64,000 nt of DNA from Leishmania mexicana MHOM/GT/2001/U1103 (GCF_000234665.1 NC_018314.1:186001-250000), one strand, 5' to 3'. Counted from the first letter of the stretch, positions 40,701 to 47,316 are shown. Notes: generated by a model not told the origin, from the sequence alone. Program-made: numbers and translations.

Positions 40701-43080
40701 GACGTACAACTTTACCGTCACCGCACCGGCACCGTCATCGTCGGCGACGGGACTCGTGAACTACATGTTGATTTTAGTCACACCCATACCGCCATACGAG
40801 ACCTTGCCGGTGCAGAACTCCCCCGTGACGGTGCGGCTGGCAACGTCGCCGAGTGCGCTGACGACGATTGGCTGCAGCGCCGGTACAACGCAGCTTCCAC
40901 TGTCGAACATGGTGCGCGTCGGTGGGACGCTGATGTGCCACGTGCAGGGCATTGCGATGATTCAAGGTCAAGCACGCGAGATAGTGGCGCGGCCGGAGGA
41001 TGTCAAAGTGAGCAACTATTACAACGGTGACGTGAGCGCAAGCGCGGCGGTGAGCCTTGGCGACTACCCGTTGGACGTCAACGGCCGCTACAACTTCACG
41101 GTGACGCCAACGACTGGCCTGAACGTCTCCGTCGCCGGCACCGTCTTTGCCAGGGATGACGCCGGCAGCTCGAGTAGCGGCGCCACGTCCACCTGGGCGA
41201 CGATGGCCAATAGCCCACAGACGTTCACCCTCATAGGTGTGCCAACCGCCGCCGCATCAAGACTGATGTGCATATCAACTCGGACAGGGTCGATGACGTG
41301 GTACACGCCGACTGAGCCGTTGCAGTGCACGGCCACTCTGGCGAACGCGCAAGGACCAGTGAACGGCCTGCAGAGCGAGTACAGTGTGCTTCTACCAGAT
41401 GGAGGCAGCGTGTCGAGCTTTGATGAGTCGGCGTGGGGCGTGAGTCTTGTCTGGAAGCTTGCTGCACCGCCGCCGCCGTCGTCGTCGTTGTTAGTGAGCT
41501 CGATGAAGTCGGTACGGCAGCAGCAACAGCAGCAGCAGGCGTATGCGGCGCGTGCTGTGATAGACACCCTCGCTGCTGCCGTGCGACGGGGCTTTAGTGT
41601 GCAGGTTCTCTACACACCATCCGCCACGGCCATCGCCACGTATGCGGGGGACTTGGTGTATGTAGCGAGTGTTGTGAACACGGTACCAAGGCTGAAGCAG
41701 GGGGCGACGGTGAGTGTTACCTTCGCGGGCATCGGGCTTGTGGCGACGCACCGCTACACCCTCGGGGCCGTCTCCAACTGCCCCAAGGTGCTGTCTGAGG
41801 CGAGGGCGACGGAGGGCAGCGCGGCGGGCCAGCTCGTCCTCACCTTCGAGGTGCCGAGCTCCGTCTTTATCATCTGCTTCTCCCCTCCAGACGCGCGCAC
41901 AGCGCTACAGCCGCTGTTGACGACGCAGTGGACGCCGGAGTCAGGCGGCTCCTCAAGCAGTCAGTGGACGAGGGACGATTTGGTGTTGCTGATCGTTGGC
42001 GTCGTCGTCTTGTTCATTCTTGTGGTGCTGTTGGTGATTCTACTGTGGTGCATCTTCTGCGGCCGCGAGGAGGACCGTGAGGACAACATCGTGAGTGAGG
42101 AACACCTCATCATGCACCACGCGCCGGCGAGAATGGCCACCATCACACACAAGGCCGGTGGTAGCGGACAGAACGTGTACATGCCGCCGCGCGCGAACAA
42201 CCGGTATGTTCTCCGCACTCCCAAGGAGTCGCTGCCCGCAGCATTGCCGTCGCCAGCGCCGCTGCCCATTGTGACCTCCTCCACGCCGCCGCCGGCGTCG
42301 CCATCTTCGCCCTCGGTCGCGCCGCAGCAGCAGCAGTACCCACAACAGCATCCGAGCAGTAACACGCAGATCCGCATCAACATACACGACAGCGACGGTG
42401 CAGCGGATGCCTCGCCACGCGCGCCACGGTCGCAACCCACCACCCCTGCTGCGGCGACGTCGATGACCTACACCACCAGCAGTGACAGTGCTCCCTCACC
42501 GGCAACCATGCGGAAGCGCCACCACCATCGCTCTCGTCGCAGCAGCAGCAGCAGCAGCAACGTGAGAAGAGACCACCCGCCGCAGCAACAGCATCCGTCG
42601 AAATTCAAATACGCTGATCTCGACCGCGCCGCGTCGCGGCCGCCGCCGCCGCCACCTTTGGACTCGAGCTCCTTCACGGGAGCGAGTGCAGCAGAAATCC
42701 GGCAGTCTGTGCTGCCGCTGCCCCCACCGCCTCTGCCCTCCGCAAACTCTGGGTTGGTGGAGAGCCCTCGTCAGGCAGTCAGCACCCCGACAGCGGACAG
42801 TGTGCAGAAGAACTTGCCCCCATTGCCGCCGCCACCGCCGCCGACCGTTTCGCTGGCGTCGGCAATGGCCCCACAGGCGCCTTCATTCGGCCCCTACGAC
42901 CACCTGCATCACACCACGTCAGGGATGACCGTCCCTGGCACCGTAGACCCGTCACCTACGGGCCTTGGTAGCTTGGGCCCCTGCCGCAGCGACAACGGTG
43001 CCACCGAGGTATTGGAGCCCATCATCGTGACAGGGCACACGTCTAAGCCGATGGTGCGTTCCGCATCGTCGCCGCGGTAG
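22747..43080 (+). CDS. Giant repeat-containing type I membrane protein, 6,777 aa, unknown function
   Basis: A single uninterrupted 20.3-kb frame from ATG. Residues 1 to about 38 form a signal peptide (basic Arg cluster, then LLSLLLACLCAALAVV). The ectodomain to about residue 6,400 consists of roughly 45 degenerate units of 110-160 residues. A unit typically has NPxxY, then vGq.v.ltFxGxgLxxxD.v.l, a single Cys about 10 residues later, and ends GxYxVCYrxxxxxW. The paired Cys suggests one disulphide per beta-sandwich-like unit. There are many N-glycosylation sequons and Ser runs. A transmembrane helix spans about 6412-6435 (DLVLLIVGVVVLFILVVLLV), followed by Cys/acidic residues. A cytoplasmic tail of about 340 residues has Gln, Ser, His/Arg and poly-Pro tracts. 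The architecture suggests a surface adhesin, receptor or cell-contact protein; no family is recognised. It lies between MPK3 and GPDH and inside a pair of 674-bp direct repeats. Confidence 0.93.
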   Translation: MALAFDGHRAGWRRNGRLLSLLLACLCAALAVVTPACAAMTFSMANVQQPSLYQTVQITLESNPLAQEPSITTSDLVFFVPSTDIKQCVYSSTPTASTPGYHAVTATSTGGFTGQLILAVTSTEFATGTTYYPCYLSKSEKSATIVRRGFVSPGSDDTLAVLPPIYTSFRMSPTSANGGEGPVSLSIVQAEHSDRPINQGLSGGYTILLVPCGNISVSGSTVQSKCDDLNALVTPCATVGAASATPAGVVALSGLQGQSTGTVSGNFTVPYKPNTIGYYMCVPYCSSASPGCGKSTTAMSFTVVASASASSSYILSFGSANPGVYKRTPELPQARENGLVYFTGAGLSARDAVKVIRAQDTCISSTAALLTNLEVGALQLTPASDGMTTAQALFVAPDLVKTQVVGRVCYQRAASGLWSTAYLSASKAEADFTIDTLQPTGFEIASSSTEPAVGETLTLSFQGNGLNGSIDKAYLSSSSDSDPCNRDGSGSSSSSSSSSGSETYKGNMYFTCKMSGSSTTTSTCTVMVDPENTNLAMTLSVCYLKGGSRGQTNFAQVNGTVALQARNPTFAVTPYPMFAGQSVKLAFTGVGLNADDEVRLIAPSGTCDNSSSILTTATIHSVEETIPNVVYQYTLVGTAETCIMVCYRHLGSDMWVVARGAGGRPAVSSGCAASNIYVSAFPVRYRITNLGTGGSDGPTAGTRLSVGETGTVRFTITSAQRFSLTTTPTAIKVVQAADKCVTAPCGTENVAACARTQRTADYTGSITKTNSAAFTAPIQANGADVNYIVCVETSSSSGTYVPVLPTSEASATSTAFGFITTKQNPTLVSQTPNTWRVAMNTLYTTFSGSSLNAKTNVVYAVAASALLALYTPSEGTVVAVCPPVPQTPETVLVSAMVTSNSSRDLTMATYTRADRLYDGQYVYLCYAWSAGSSDSHITMAGRVRVEAANPSSSAWQQPTEVNHLRAGQPIQLSFTSNHTSLSATKDAVYFYSYVKSSSPNPNCYCDPTACATGKRVAYTSNITLTAATTSTKDDTTIYTAPLGFSNYDYAAIYIICYAAYGQAADTYMGRVTVDLANPTYYTVSSVAAPSNRVGAPITITALRRCLTAACSLTLQDSLRLIPSNMHCSELSSDSSSDSSSAAEEASVQAIRDPVLSPGAVSLARTFVVDDEGTYRVCYRLAGGTTYSDVVFSTSYTRSVLTAETANPQQATPVPSVPSAGQFVVMNLKCTVTSLCSTCTMLRLVPGVRASCWEKVSGTYSSDSCLTTTSVQYPDVYLGEGSYTVCYGSSYTTSRRIPGTLTVTSANPSSYAPTESSGYAVYTNQATDYTLGITGTELITADTAFLLPDVGYSCHDLRTGEVQNQGKLASWLQPSVKPYPLQLTTTGVSWVVSNQSKRFGGGLLHDKDLCPGNGAPCLLKLCYMRSGTSWAPVTLLASSSSSSSSSTPPGIELFASNPSSVELDRYPLVVGMYVMATVQGAGLLSTDVVTINAGDCSGGAVAVAVVGAVYVSASGKQWYGVLHVRSVASRYAVCYWRSGSATEVATITFAGATDVSAILILRTPLYYVLSPSNFTSMHTRLTMYEELIVGASFMDQGTSATALSYVQLITADTSVSECNYEAFQSVASGVTPFPVTLALSPVPGSGASGSLPLYQGRLAVETGAYALCMNTTIGLFRVVKAPPSAEYTAAGSSEVLVYDAVPITYTAVPKSVMLGQVVTLTFSSMSASSSDGDVDAAPAKLEAGDSVQIINGTLYECGFPNATVLAAGVVSASGSSIGSTTVSLALPITYELDALEVSAGGKNYTVCYRKQQSTFATSPRIGSTVDRNFYIMEEVPTKWTTQPQQAQGNAPLSITFYGDLAEDDFLTAADVAFLVSVPDGAKPDFALCHLTADSSSSSSASASRIVISQGTMIKLDNVNTQWSIPANALLEGTYVVCYTAKNNGQPVYVSSPATLHVYPTQSPSGAYLARSATSIVKDLAALQGERVFLLFNTTVALDVVLDNGQNSSSSSASSLENYDAVRITEDSACSAPLGAGVIDLIPTDFGYAPPGIVDEATGLTVPYLNLRIRAEVGNYYVCMRRRNRESWQAYYEFEVVGGLYVSPAVLRISAAAVSALTTTPTTPRVWVPHTEVQVNYDAGFTMANVTQLFFVAYTGTGSVADSDEMNGDSCYRPASSSEALSASVTLVNRTLQVYLSNPMFTQHSFGMAGTYLLCYQITGHNIASVYPTALTVANPSPTAYTVPSLVAIQHAFTMSIVAMDSIFASGASNVAQIYTATDATVMPNCTDATAPSGGTTRFTSFTQTSPSNASVEPKLLAPGYYFLCFLTDGQKKDFVVPNAAGGYVFSVGLVGAQKYTVTPSPAYLGQLLDIKITGSQLSSSDHVKLLRVSHDELSSSGSTTSSGGSYAALCTPNSENADVSESAGAAGSTVQSSSGTVAHYHPRVNKTGTFILCYQSSLMSDAWIWVMDIHQFTVGLAHPTHYSLSVAVPYETQVLLLYIHDSGDDGSGTAGRLQDTDQLKLVDRGSGASGFDCTADAATSSVIGRINYVSAQSNSNVHVYQICGSTMASVTVCYALSGPTAASPSWAEVPLKSPPPTYIFEGLSIEADPFVGPLRGSSSSASGAATDWVAPRPYEPFTFHFTTKAAGLEARRVAFAQSPVTVCVLDVSYVAPLLYQKEAEKPSEFTVSLPYAGNYAVYIGPYAAVTAPNITHGTPLVVGQCDPCNFTPSYALLGTSVPLSFPSSVGDSLGDADEVRLFPVSQGLTGRPCEATTGAYAGVTFTPDSALSTSSTTVFQITTGAESEAKKYLGEYYVCYRKVSASSASAGSSTATFAVVAKNDGTASIFSVYPADLLTAAVCPASPMYALETAVFNVTARNTALYPSVSFSSSDVFVVVPSDVLSSTVGGGCGNITDVGALVTASGGRAQLAKLDTYGNGYSNWHLTFAMQTTTMYYSWCFRMQYDTLFRNISSALQTVLMENPYKVTTTPPVILPTSSPVLIDIKGSEMGSTDQVYIVAANQSCSETCNRPLTPIEWPDVAHITQNVNSTTTLVTFSKPINAVVSLGVCYRRTGRYLTRLANITVMEPNPTSYTVSFVPRVGTRPTVVFTGKGLTGMDTFMIVKPGATCLEANAVATGTFMSVSDKATTSQFLLALVGNAVLAQSYTVCYAVSTVGAYVEVSPVLQVLEGGPSSVLSSNTPMRGRATVLTVADPQVGDEMYIACVGCSCFDEVEAAVPYGSVRATAHAMNGSTSSASDAAFISLRVGFEDTKSYPVCYRRSDSGYAQIGGTAYFVTPVPNSPSAVARLPALAQYQGQRLYYNFSNYTTAVPLSNGDLVMLVQAARTCWDNVEINPQGVVVLTSELTDTIESLSIGSWEAHVPSLGPGVPSSAPTLFPLSYLLCYRQLAQLEYVGVPLAMQTTVMKAADPATFETKPKVVEKGMLDVNVRFSYTDTGEEGDEAYMVQFTNFTNTVCDDAMSTLVSARGRAHPTYVLNMSGGAVVGDNNTAVCYTRAGATVAELPQLLTVAESNPSGYLTNVTTGSVARGRQYIEFTVVGSGLSVTSDEVVFTDVPCAIAPRPFKSSGHLARLGDAASNGTTYRVVAQFVSLMSLIDVYVCYQHNAVWREVGAALTLKAPQPLRVLVISAGGTQTTPRAGQHLHLQLIDGMPTVPIGAAVLSAETTGIGTWCHNFTASHVQEPALDIFSEAILDVSVWQVSGHARLCVRYDDGTPWTDVATSVNATSIYISPANPSVMDVFPSPPRVGQSVTLTFHLLVPSSAGDMVKITASTYEACEMAASVNGFSPAMPVTVKDNESTTLTLVDSTDPLLYRSFNATGTYRVCYYSATELSWGVVGGTLAAGSVTAEEPVPQSWDVASGHTVIGYEFTLGFHDELGMLKPSSGNDLVWAAPSSVSCGANPYMCKGCIIFEWNASLSDSSTAVTVANASVRVDRMNLCYRLAGATAALVPGSLNITTGPIQCVEEDSFISGQQQLITFRLEAGTYVTDDSWRLSFYATTALHCNDRYLESFVPGSARLQEVTSTSATYLVLWPVGLGVTTGEYTICYTHNNLVGPVCTCGQIEANTGECYITGLPGSPQSFTPSPHPTYVGQTITLNFTVNASMTAYPPTAIKFVTYVDEFTICDGAPAFMPVGATLTKISALLYMYVFKHNYALGTATLLVCALTDLSTSYGRVASVVVPSSPTTNNTLWIRPYLGLTTFPSEADYVRSMQTLNLTFTMASRQEDDVVSKHDRITVVSDPHNCIESYISAQDPSTLMRMFYLPDTAFLTLPATVLSVNVSLFLTRSLATFAASPAGQGTHYFCYKLEAGTWAPILPKLTIQEALIGSCSITGALSPSNGDNGGSSGSTTNNGGSLRAMYYAPTQILGTALFEHLASPSADAVRVVPQNEWCTNDAAAVFTIAVASGSSSSLSSVEAVFFAPLPGAYKVCYRFGTSTNWSPACTDLAVTDPSPTGATAGCWNVGQTMSMTAAHVIRGYAFTASDHVRLVPGASPCRHSSGSLTASSETVTVGDAVQPADGIPLSGVVAGQTIYMMPPAFFRTDTRDVRLCYTDAAGNQFAVPLSFVGDPGKSLFPLQARQPTSTIFPQRYIQVGQRLFMNFTSASSSVTPPLHPYAALPKPYTPGPAFNGTFDGATLLAVSSSTAYIDGRCAAALRAGTLATTSLLGVYGSAAQSGDIYVPYTIGNYDPTVAQHYIVCYHLATCGVVDSGDPFRVYNMNPSSVSTDVSTPRRGQLLKVLFTRDTAPSAVALMPGSDRGIKQADLASCWTLADISGQVVHGTSDLTYFTTIFYAEAPELATTTTTTRSCYKLSEGSWSEVPNGVEDVLAANPKNFATNPASARVDQVNYIEFHGTGLGSNDRVKLITRSLNCSEDSLPPSSLAAYKATAPHSATAGTSEGWQVMEVSSDGSTAMLNFTSNSTGTLSVCYRLEADTVWTLVYGDLIIYERNPPVVTRTPVTTLEGELFTLNFTASTEGISGLSPDDRVVLYYGSAVNCVAPTTDETAPSATASPSHTDTLPQSITYQLDMGTRGSYTLCYMVSASKVPGGYVVVWGYDVVVVSPNPQSMTLYPVRAPSVHRPNELLTHVFAGWALVATAEKMDSVKLIEASASGSTTDAMCRKNSAAAAITYYSLYANGTHAEQVWRASPAGMNIPYSVCYKLYGGQYHVIGDALKITGTASPSGATSAKLNGNSTTLSSGESMSWKLVGADAQSCTDNGALLFFSTNDCYDAPYYVNVSAMLSSSALIEITFPAGVVVVSKCDGTTQLRVPWTYPFDDGSASTAASSPTAPLSLCYWSAGNDAVSVLSSDAITLSQGVPPPLNVSLSVTAQEVFSFDLTVSPATTDWVVLVADPSNCVGVSAPPDAADFTDLTYSKITGVATVTTAVPSAGMYYVCYSHQAGMCTASTGRECARVVAQVEATAASPQSWSGQPTPVYVSSLLAITLAFASNGDASAQGTTASAWLAGMAAEELPHTMRDVWVACAHSQTMKSLRYGLTYSSASGTWNTDHVLVRAGPYALCYTARSTAEAALHLFGPASNAGPVVLASAVTDVNLPPSITLTNVNTVVLTGGGLSTTDVVMAVALPPSSGSGSASAATEVPSDICTNEVYKPRVNSANPSPATNTGMTSMLRELVFKTTGDYVLCYTATYGLTTSDSDASSDSESVTGTPVLITPKPFTVSPNVISMTVTSLVLEVGVELDIVFTGSGLTVSDMAALVHVGSIEGSPTVPTVCLGSSVIYESMVSVDADGANANYKTTPVKQGVHMVCFRKSLSSTPILIPTRLCIGVRTAVEAVFTVQPGGCTALLVCTVQPTITLLNASGSATSAPHSSVSMMLYLSDGTTPAPAGQLSGGTVYSHVDFINFVFWALRVSTAGSYVMKATVTLPGGDTLVATSSALKVAGGGQPVVDVAAVSCLPIGILDRTVGSTTDTVDCLITTLTSDAPNNFTVLVNAGKVSMVTRNGTTSSGLSTYNFTVTAPAPSSSATGLVNYMLILVTPIPPYETLPVQNSPVTVRLATSPSALTTIGCSAGTTQLPLSNMVRVGGTLMCHVQGIAMIQGQAREIVARPEDVKVSNYYNGDVSASAAVSLGDYPLDVNGRYNFTVTPTTGLNVSVAGTVFARDDAGSSSSGATSTWATMANSPQTFTLIGVPTAAASRLMCISTRTGSMTWYTPTEPLQCTATLANAQGPVNGLQSEYSVLLPDGGSVSSFDESAWGVSLVWKLAAPPPPSSSLLVSSMKSVRQQQQQQQAYAARAVIDTLAAAVRRGFSVQVLYTPSATAIATYAGDLVYVASVVNTVPRLKQGATVSVTFAGIGLVATHRYTLGAVSNCPKVLSEARATEGSAAGQLVLTFEVPSSVFIICFSPPDARTALQPLLTTQWTPESGGSSSSQWTRDDLVLLIVGVVVLFILVVLLVILLWCIFCGREEDREDNIVSEEHLIMHHAPARMATITHKAGGSGQNVYMPPRANNRYVLRTPKESLPAALPSPAPLPIVTSSTPPPASPSSPSVAPQQQQYPQQHPSSNTQIRINIHDSDGAADASPRAPRSQPTTPAAATSMTYTTSSDSAPSPATMRKRHHHRSRRSSSSSSNVRRDHPPQQQHPSKFKYADLDRAASRPPPPPPLDSSSFTGASAAEIRQSVLPLPPPPLPSANSGLVESPRQAVSTPTADSVQKNLPPLPPPPPPTVSLASAMAPQAPSFGPYDHLHHTTSGMTVPGTVDPSPTGLGSLGPCRSDNGATEVLEPIIVTGHTSKPMVRSASSPR

Positions 43081-44943
43081 CCGTGAGGAAGAGGCCAATC
43101 CAGCCACTGATTCTCCCACGTTGGCGTGCCTGCATGGCGTCGAGAGCCCCTCTGTGTGCTGGCTTGCGTGTCGGCGCCAAGCACCCGTTGTTCGTTGGTG
43201 CTCGCTCTCTCTCTCACACACCCACACACGTACACGCATAGACGCACATCCTACGTGTCGGCCGCACCTCCTCCACAGCGGAGGTTCGCATAGAGCTTAT
43301 AGAAAACTGTGAGGCTGGGGAGCCTTCGTGGCTCGCTGTCCCACAAGTGAGGCGCGTAGAGAGGGGAGGTGGTGATGCGTGCTTGTACGTCTGCCCCATA
43401 CCACTCCTGGTGTCGTAGGATCCGTTGCCACAGCTGCTCACGTCGTCGGTGTCGTCTAGGCAGGGCGGAGAAGCAGGGGGAGGGATGTGTACACACGGCA
43501 CACCAGTGTGCACACCCGCCTCCTTGCTTGGTCGGTGCGCAGCGGCAGGGGGGTGATCCCTCCTCTTCTCGCACGGGGACTCATCCACCTCCCCGGTGAC
43601 GATGATGGTGGTGGTGGTCGTGGTGCGGTTTTCATTCGATGTATCGATGCGCGTCCTCGCCTCCGCCTCTCCGTCTTGGAGAGATGGTATATGTGTGCAT
43701 GTGTATGTATTCTTTTAGGGGCGGTGGCCCCTCTGCCTCTGCGTGTTTGCCGTTTGGTTCACGAAGTGCCGCAAAGCACAACGGTAGGGGCGCTGCGGCG
43801 AGGGAAGGACTGGCGGAGGAGCACGCAGGGCGAGCCCCGGCTTCTCGACGGTGCCACCGTGTGGCTTCTCGTTTTATTCGTTACGGTGTGTTGCGTGTTG
43901 CCTTTTCCATGGACGAATCCTGTGTGGCGCGCTGATGTTATCTTTCACAATACGGTTTGCGGTGGTGGATGGGGAAGTGGTTCGACCCCCACCCCCGCCC
44001 GCCCGCCCCCCCCCCCACGCAGACGACACGACACCCCCTCTCCATCCTCCCCCGGCCCTTTTGTTAACCTTTACTTCCTCTGTTGCCTTCGTGCATGTGT
44101 GTGGTCTCTCTCCCTCCCTGACACTGTATCTCTAAGGGGGGAGGGGTGTCCGCCCATCTCCGTCCGCTGGATGCTGCATGCCATCTCTCCTCCCACTTTG
44201 GTGGTGGTGGTGTACGTCTATTCCTTCCCCACCACCACCACTGCGTGCGCGTGTGCGTTGACCGGCGCCGCACGCTCCCGCCTCAAAGATGTTACCTAAA
44301 ATAATCGACGCGAAGGAAGCAAGCAACCACCACCACCACCACCCCCTCCTCACACACACACACGCACTCCACTCGAGTGAGTGTCATTCGCCATCAGCCA
44401 AAGACGGCCGGCGACGGGGTGGGTGCCGCGTCCCTGACCACACGCCGCCCGATACGCCTTGCCCCGCGCCTTGCTTAACGAAGCGCTTCCCCCCTCCCCC
44501 CCTATCGGGCCACCCGGCGCGTGCGTGCCACCTCTTCCGTGGACACCGGCGTTGACGTTGCGGCACTATCTGCGTCTGAGCCCTTAGCAGGCACGCACAC
44601 ACCTCTCTTGCCCCCTCCCTCTTGCTGCCCTTCGTCATTTCACTCACGGCAACGCACACGCGCAAATATTTTTTTCGGTTCTGCATCCTTGTCTGACACA
44701 CCCCTTCCCTTGAGTCCCATTCTTTAGCTTCTCTCTCCCTATCCCCTCCCCCACCCCCTCCTCAGGACGACGACGACGACGGACCAAGCAGAGAGTCCAA
44801 CCCCTTCCTAGGCGCCTCTGCGGAATCATCGCCGCGCGATCCTAATTAGTCCTGGCACCGCCCATACACACGCACACACACAGTCGTGCAGTGCCTCACT
44901 ACCAACCCAACCCGAGCCTGAACCCAGTCAGCGCTGCCGGAAA
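43081..44943 (+). other. Spacer between giant gene and GPDH
   Basis: 3' UTR of the giant gene followed by pyrimidine-rich 5' flank of GPDH. CACC/GGTGGT microsatellites and C runs (for example 43980-44020) are present. Open frames are short and low-complexity on both strands, and no gene is recognised. Confidence 0.6.
44764..44765 (+). promoter_or_regulatory. Spliced-leader acceptor AG for GPDH
   Basis: A strong C/T tract (44728-44763, ending CCACCCCCTCCTCAG) places the AG 179 nt before the ATG at 44944. Confidence 0.65.
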
Positions 44944-46047
44944 ATGATCCCCGCGAAGGGACACATCGCCGGCCATGAGCTGCTGCACCTGAACAAGGCC
45001 GCCATCTTCGGCTCCGGCGCCTTTGGCACGGCGCTGGCGATGGTGCTCTCTAAAAAGTGCCGCGAGGTGTGTGTGTGGCACATAACGGAGGAGGAGGCGC
45101 GGCTCGTGAATGAAAAGCGCGAGAACGATCTCTACCTCCCGGGAGTGCAGCTTGCGTCGAACATCACCTTCACCTCGGATGTGGAAGAGGCGTACAAGGG
45201 TGCCGAGATCATCCTCTTCGTCATCCCGACCCAGTTCCTGCGCGGCTTCTTCCAGAAAAGCGGCGGCAACCTGATCGCCTATGCGAAGGAGAAGCAGGTG
45301 CCGGTGCTTGTGTGCACGAAGGGTATTGAGCGCTCGACACTGAAGTTCCCGACGCAGATTGTTGGCGAGTTCTTCCCGAGCAACCTGCTCTCTGTGCTCG
45401 CGGGTCCCAGCTTCGCCATCGAGGTGGCCACCGGCGTCTTCACGTGCGTCAGCATCGCCTCCTCCGACATCAATGTGGCTCGCCGCCTGCAGCGCATCAT
45501 GACGACGGGCGACCGCTCCTTCGTCTGCTGGGCCACCACCGACACCGTCGGCTGTGAGGTGGCCAGCGCCGTGAAGAACGTGCTGGCCATCGGCTCTGGC
45601 GTGGCGAATGGCCTTGGCATGGGCTTCAACGCGCGTGCCGCCCTCATCACGCGCGGCCTGCTCGAGATTCGAGATCTGACGGCCGCACTGGGCGGCGATG
45701 GCAGCGCCATCTTCGGCCTCGCCGGGCTCGGCGACCTCCAGCTGACGTGCTCGTCGGAGCTGTCGCGTAACTTCACGGTGGGCAAGAAGCTCGGCAAGGG
45801 CTTGTCCATCGAGGAAATCCAGCGCACGAGCAAGGCCGTCGCGGAGGGCGTGGCGACGGCCGAGCCGCTGATGCGCTTGGCGCATCAGCTGAAGGTGACG
45901 ATGCCGCTGTGCCAGCAAATCTACGAGATTGTGTACAAGAAGAAGAACCCGCGCGCAGCCATCGTAGACCTCTTGTCGTGCGGCCTGCAGGACGAGGGTC
46001 TGCCGGCGCTCTTCAAGAAGTCGGCTGCCACCCCCTCCAAGCTGTGA
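44944..46047 (+). CDS. GPDH: NAD+-dependent glycerol-3-phosphate dehydrogenase, glycosomal, 367 aa
   Basis: Interconverts dihydroxyacetone phosphate and glycerol 3-phosphate with NADH, keeping glycosomal redox balance and feeding ether-lipid synthesis. The N-terminal Rossmann fold shows FGSGAFG (residues 22-28). Family signatures include VCTKGIE with Lys126, LAGPSFA near 152-158, and [12 protein letters not shown] with Lys211. The [12 protein letters not shown] and SELSRNF segments carry Asp264, Arg275 and Asn276, the usual substrate and NAD contacts. The final tripeptide SKL is a type 1 peroxisomal targeting signal and sends the enzyme to glycosomes. Length and numbering fit the L. mexicana enzyme with a one-residue offset. 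It is the last plus-strand gene before the convergent strand switch. Confidence 0.97.
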   Translation: MIPAKGHIAGHELLHLNKAAIFGSGAFGTALAMVLSKKCREVCVWHITEEEARLVNEKRENDLYLPGVQLASNITFTSDVEEAYKGAEIILFVIPTQFLRGFFQKSGGNLIAYAKEKQVPVLVCTKGIERSTLKFPTQIVGEFFPSNLLSVLAGPSFAIEVATGVFTCVSIASSDINVARRLQRIMTTGDRSFVCWATTDTVGCEVASAVKNVLAIGSGVANGLGMGFNARAALITRGLLEIRDLTAALGGDGSAIFGLAGLGDLQLTCSSELSRNFTVGKKLGKGLSIEEIQRTSKAVAEGVATAEPLMRLAHQLKVTMPLCQQIYEIVYKKKNPRAAIVDLLSCGLQDEGLPALFKKSAATPSKL

Positions 46048-46642
46048 GGCGGAAGGACGGCGCACGCACACACACACAGGCACACAGGCCACCGCATGTG
46101 CCCATCACACGTCAGCTCTGTTCCGCCAGTGCGTTTTCTTCACGTGTGTTTGCCCTCCTCGTCCACGTCGGCATCTTGAATTGCTACCGTAACCGGTGCC
46201 CAGGGCGGCCCTCCCTCCCCCTCCTGTGATTTCGGTGCGCATGCCGTTCACGAACAGCCTGCACGCGTGTGTTGTTTGCTCATGTTCGTTTTCCTTCATC
46301 CGTTTCCCCTCGCCACCTCCCCCCCCCCCACTCTGAGTTCCTTGGCCTGTCTGTTGCAGCGTGTATGTGCAAGGCACGCGTGTGCCTGCAAGTGCTGTGT
46401 GCCCATGTTCTTCCCTTTTCCGCGCGCATCCTCCGTCTTGTGACCACGTGCGGAGGAACAAAGGTCGACTGGGGCAAACCGGAGGGTTTCGAAAAGTATC
46501 CAGTGCACGCTGTGCGGCGCACACCCTCGACGGCTCCCCCTCCTCCACACACACACACACACTCGCACTCGCACGCCAACCACGAAGAGCGGGAGACCGG
46601 AGTTATGTTATCCATCGGTGTAGTGATGTCCCTCTCCCTTGC

Positions 46643-47316
46643 TTTCTTTCCTTTTCTTCTCTCTTGTGCGTGCAAGCCCCTTGACGACGACGAGAGGGGG
46701 GAGGCGCACATACACACACGCCGCAATGCGCGGCATCCCAGGGTCCAGTGGACCACGCTCTGTTTGGGCTGGAAGCCAAGCACCCCCTTCCCCACCCCCC
46801 TTCTCCCCCTCCATCCCTTGCCAATGCCGAACCGCTTTTGCTGGTGACGTGGTCACGTGCCTACGACGTGGGGAGGCCAGAGCGATGCATCGCGACTGCC
46901 ATGTCGGCGCTCATGTCGTGGACATGGTTGCGCCGGTGCGACCTGCGACAGCGAGCACCTTTGCACCATCCCTATGACAGGCGAAATGCCAGCGCAATTC
47001 GAACGCATCCCACCCGGCCATCACTGCCTGCTGGCAGGGGGCCTGAGCGTCACCCTGATGAGGTGCGTGAGGTGGTGGCCGGCACAGTGGGAGCGGCGGT
47101 GAGGCGGACACCTGCGACGCGTGGGGCCAGGTAGAGCCTGAGCCAGCGGCCGTGCTCAGGTAGCCGAGTCGGCGCACTGCTGTAGCGCGTGTGTGTCTAC
47201 CGATGCCTCGCGCCACGCGATGAGGTCTGTGGCGGGGCCCGGTCGAGGAGGTGGGTGGGTTGGGTGCCGCGTGGCGGCTTGGCCCCATGCTGTATACCGC
47301 AGAGGATGTGGACACA
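46643..47316 (+). repeat. 674-bp dispersed direct repeat, copy 2 (SIDER-like)
   Basis: Same orientation as 20549-21222 and identical apart from three substitutions seen by eye (GGGGTGCGCG versus GAGGTGCGTG, and GTGGAGCC versus GTGGGGCC). This copy lies about 600 bp past the GPDH stop, possibly in its 3' UTR. The near-identity implies recent duplication or ongoing gene conversion rather than an old degenerate insertion. Confidence 0.85.
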
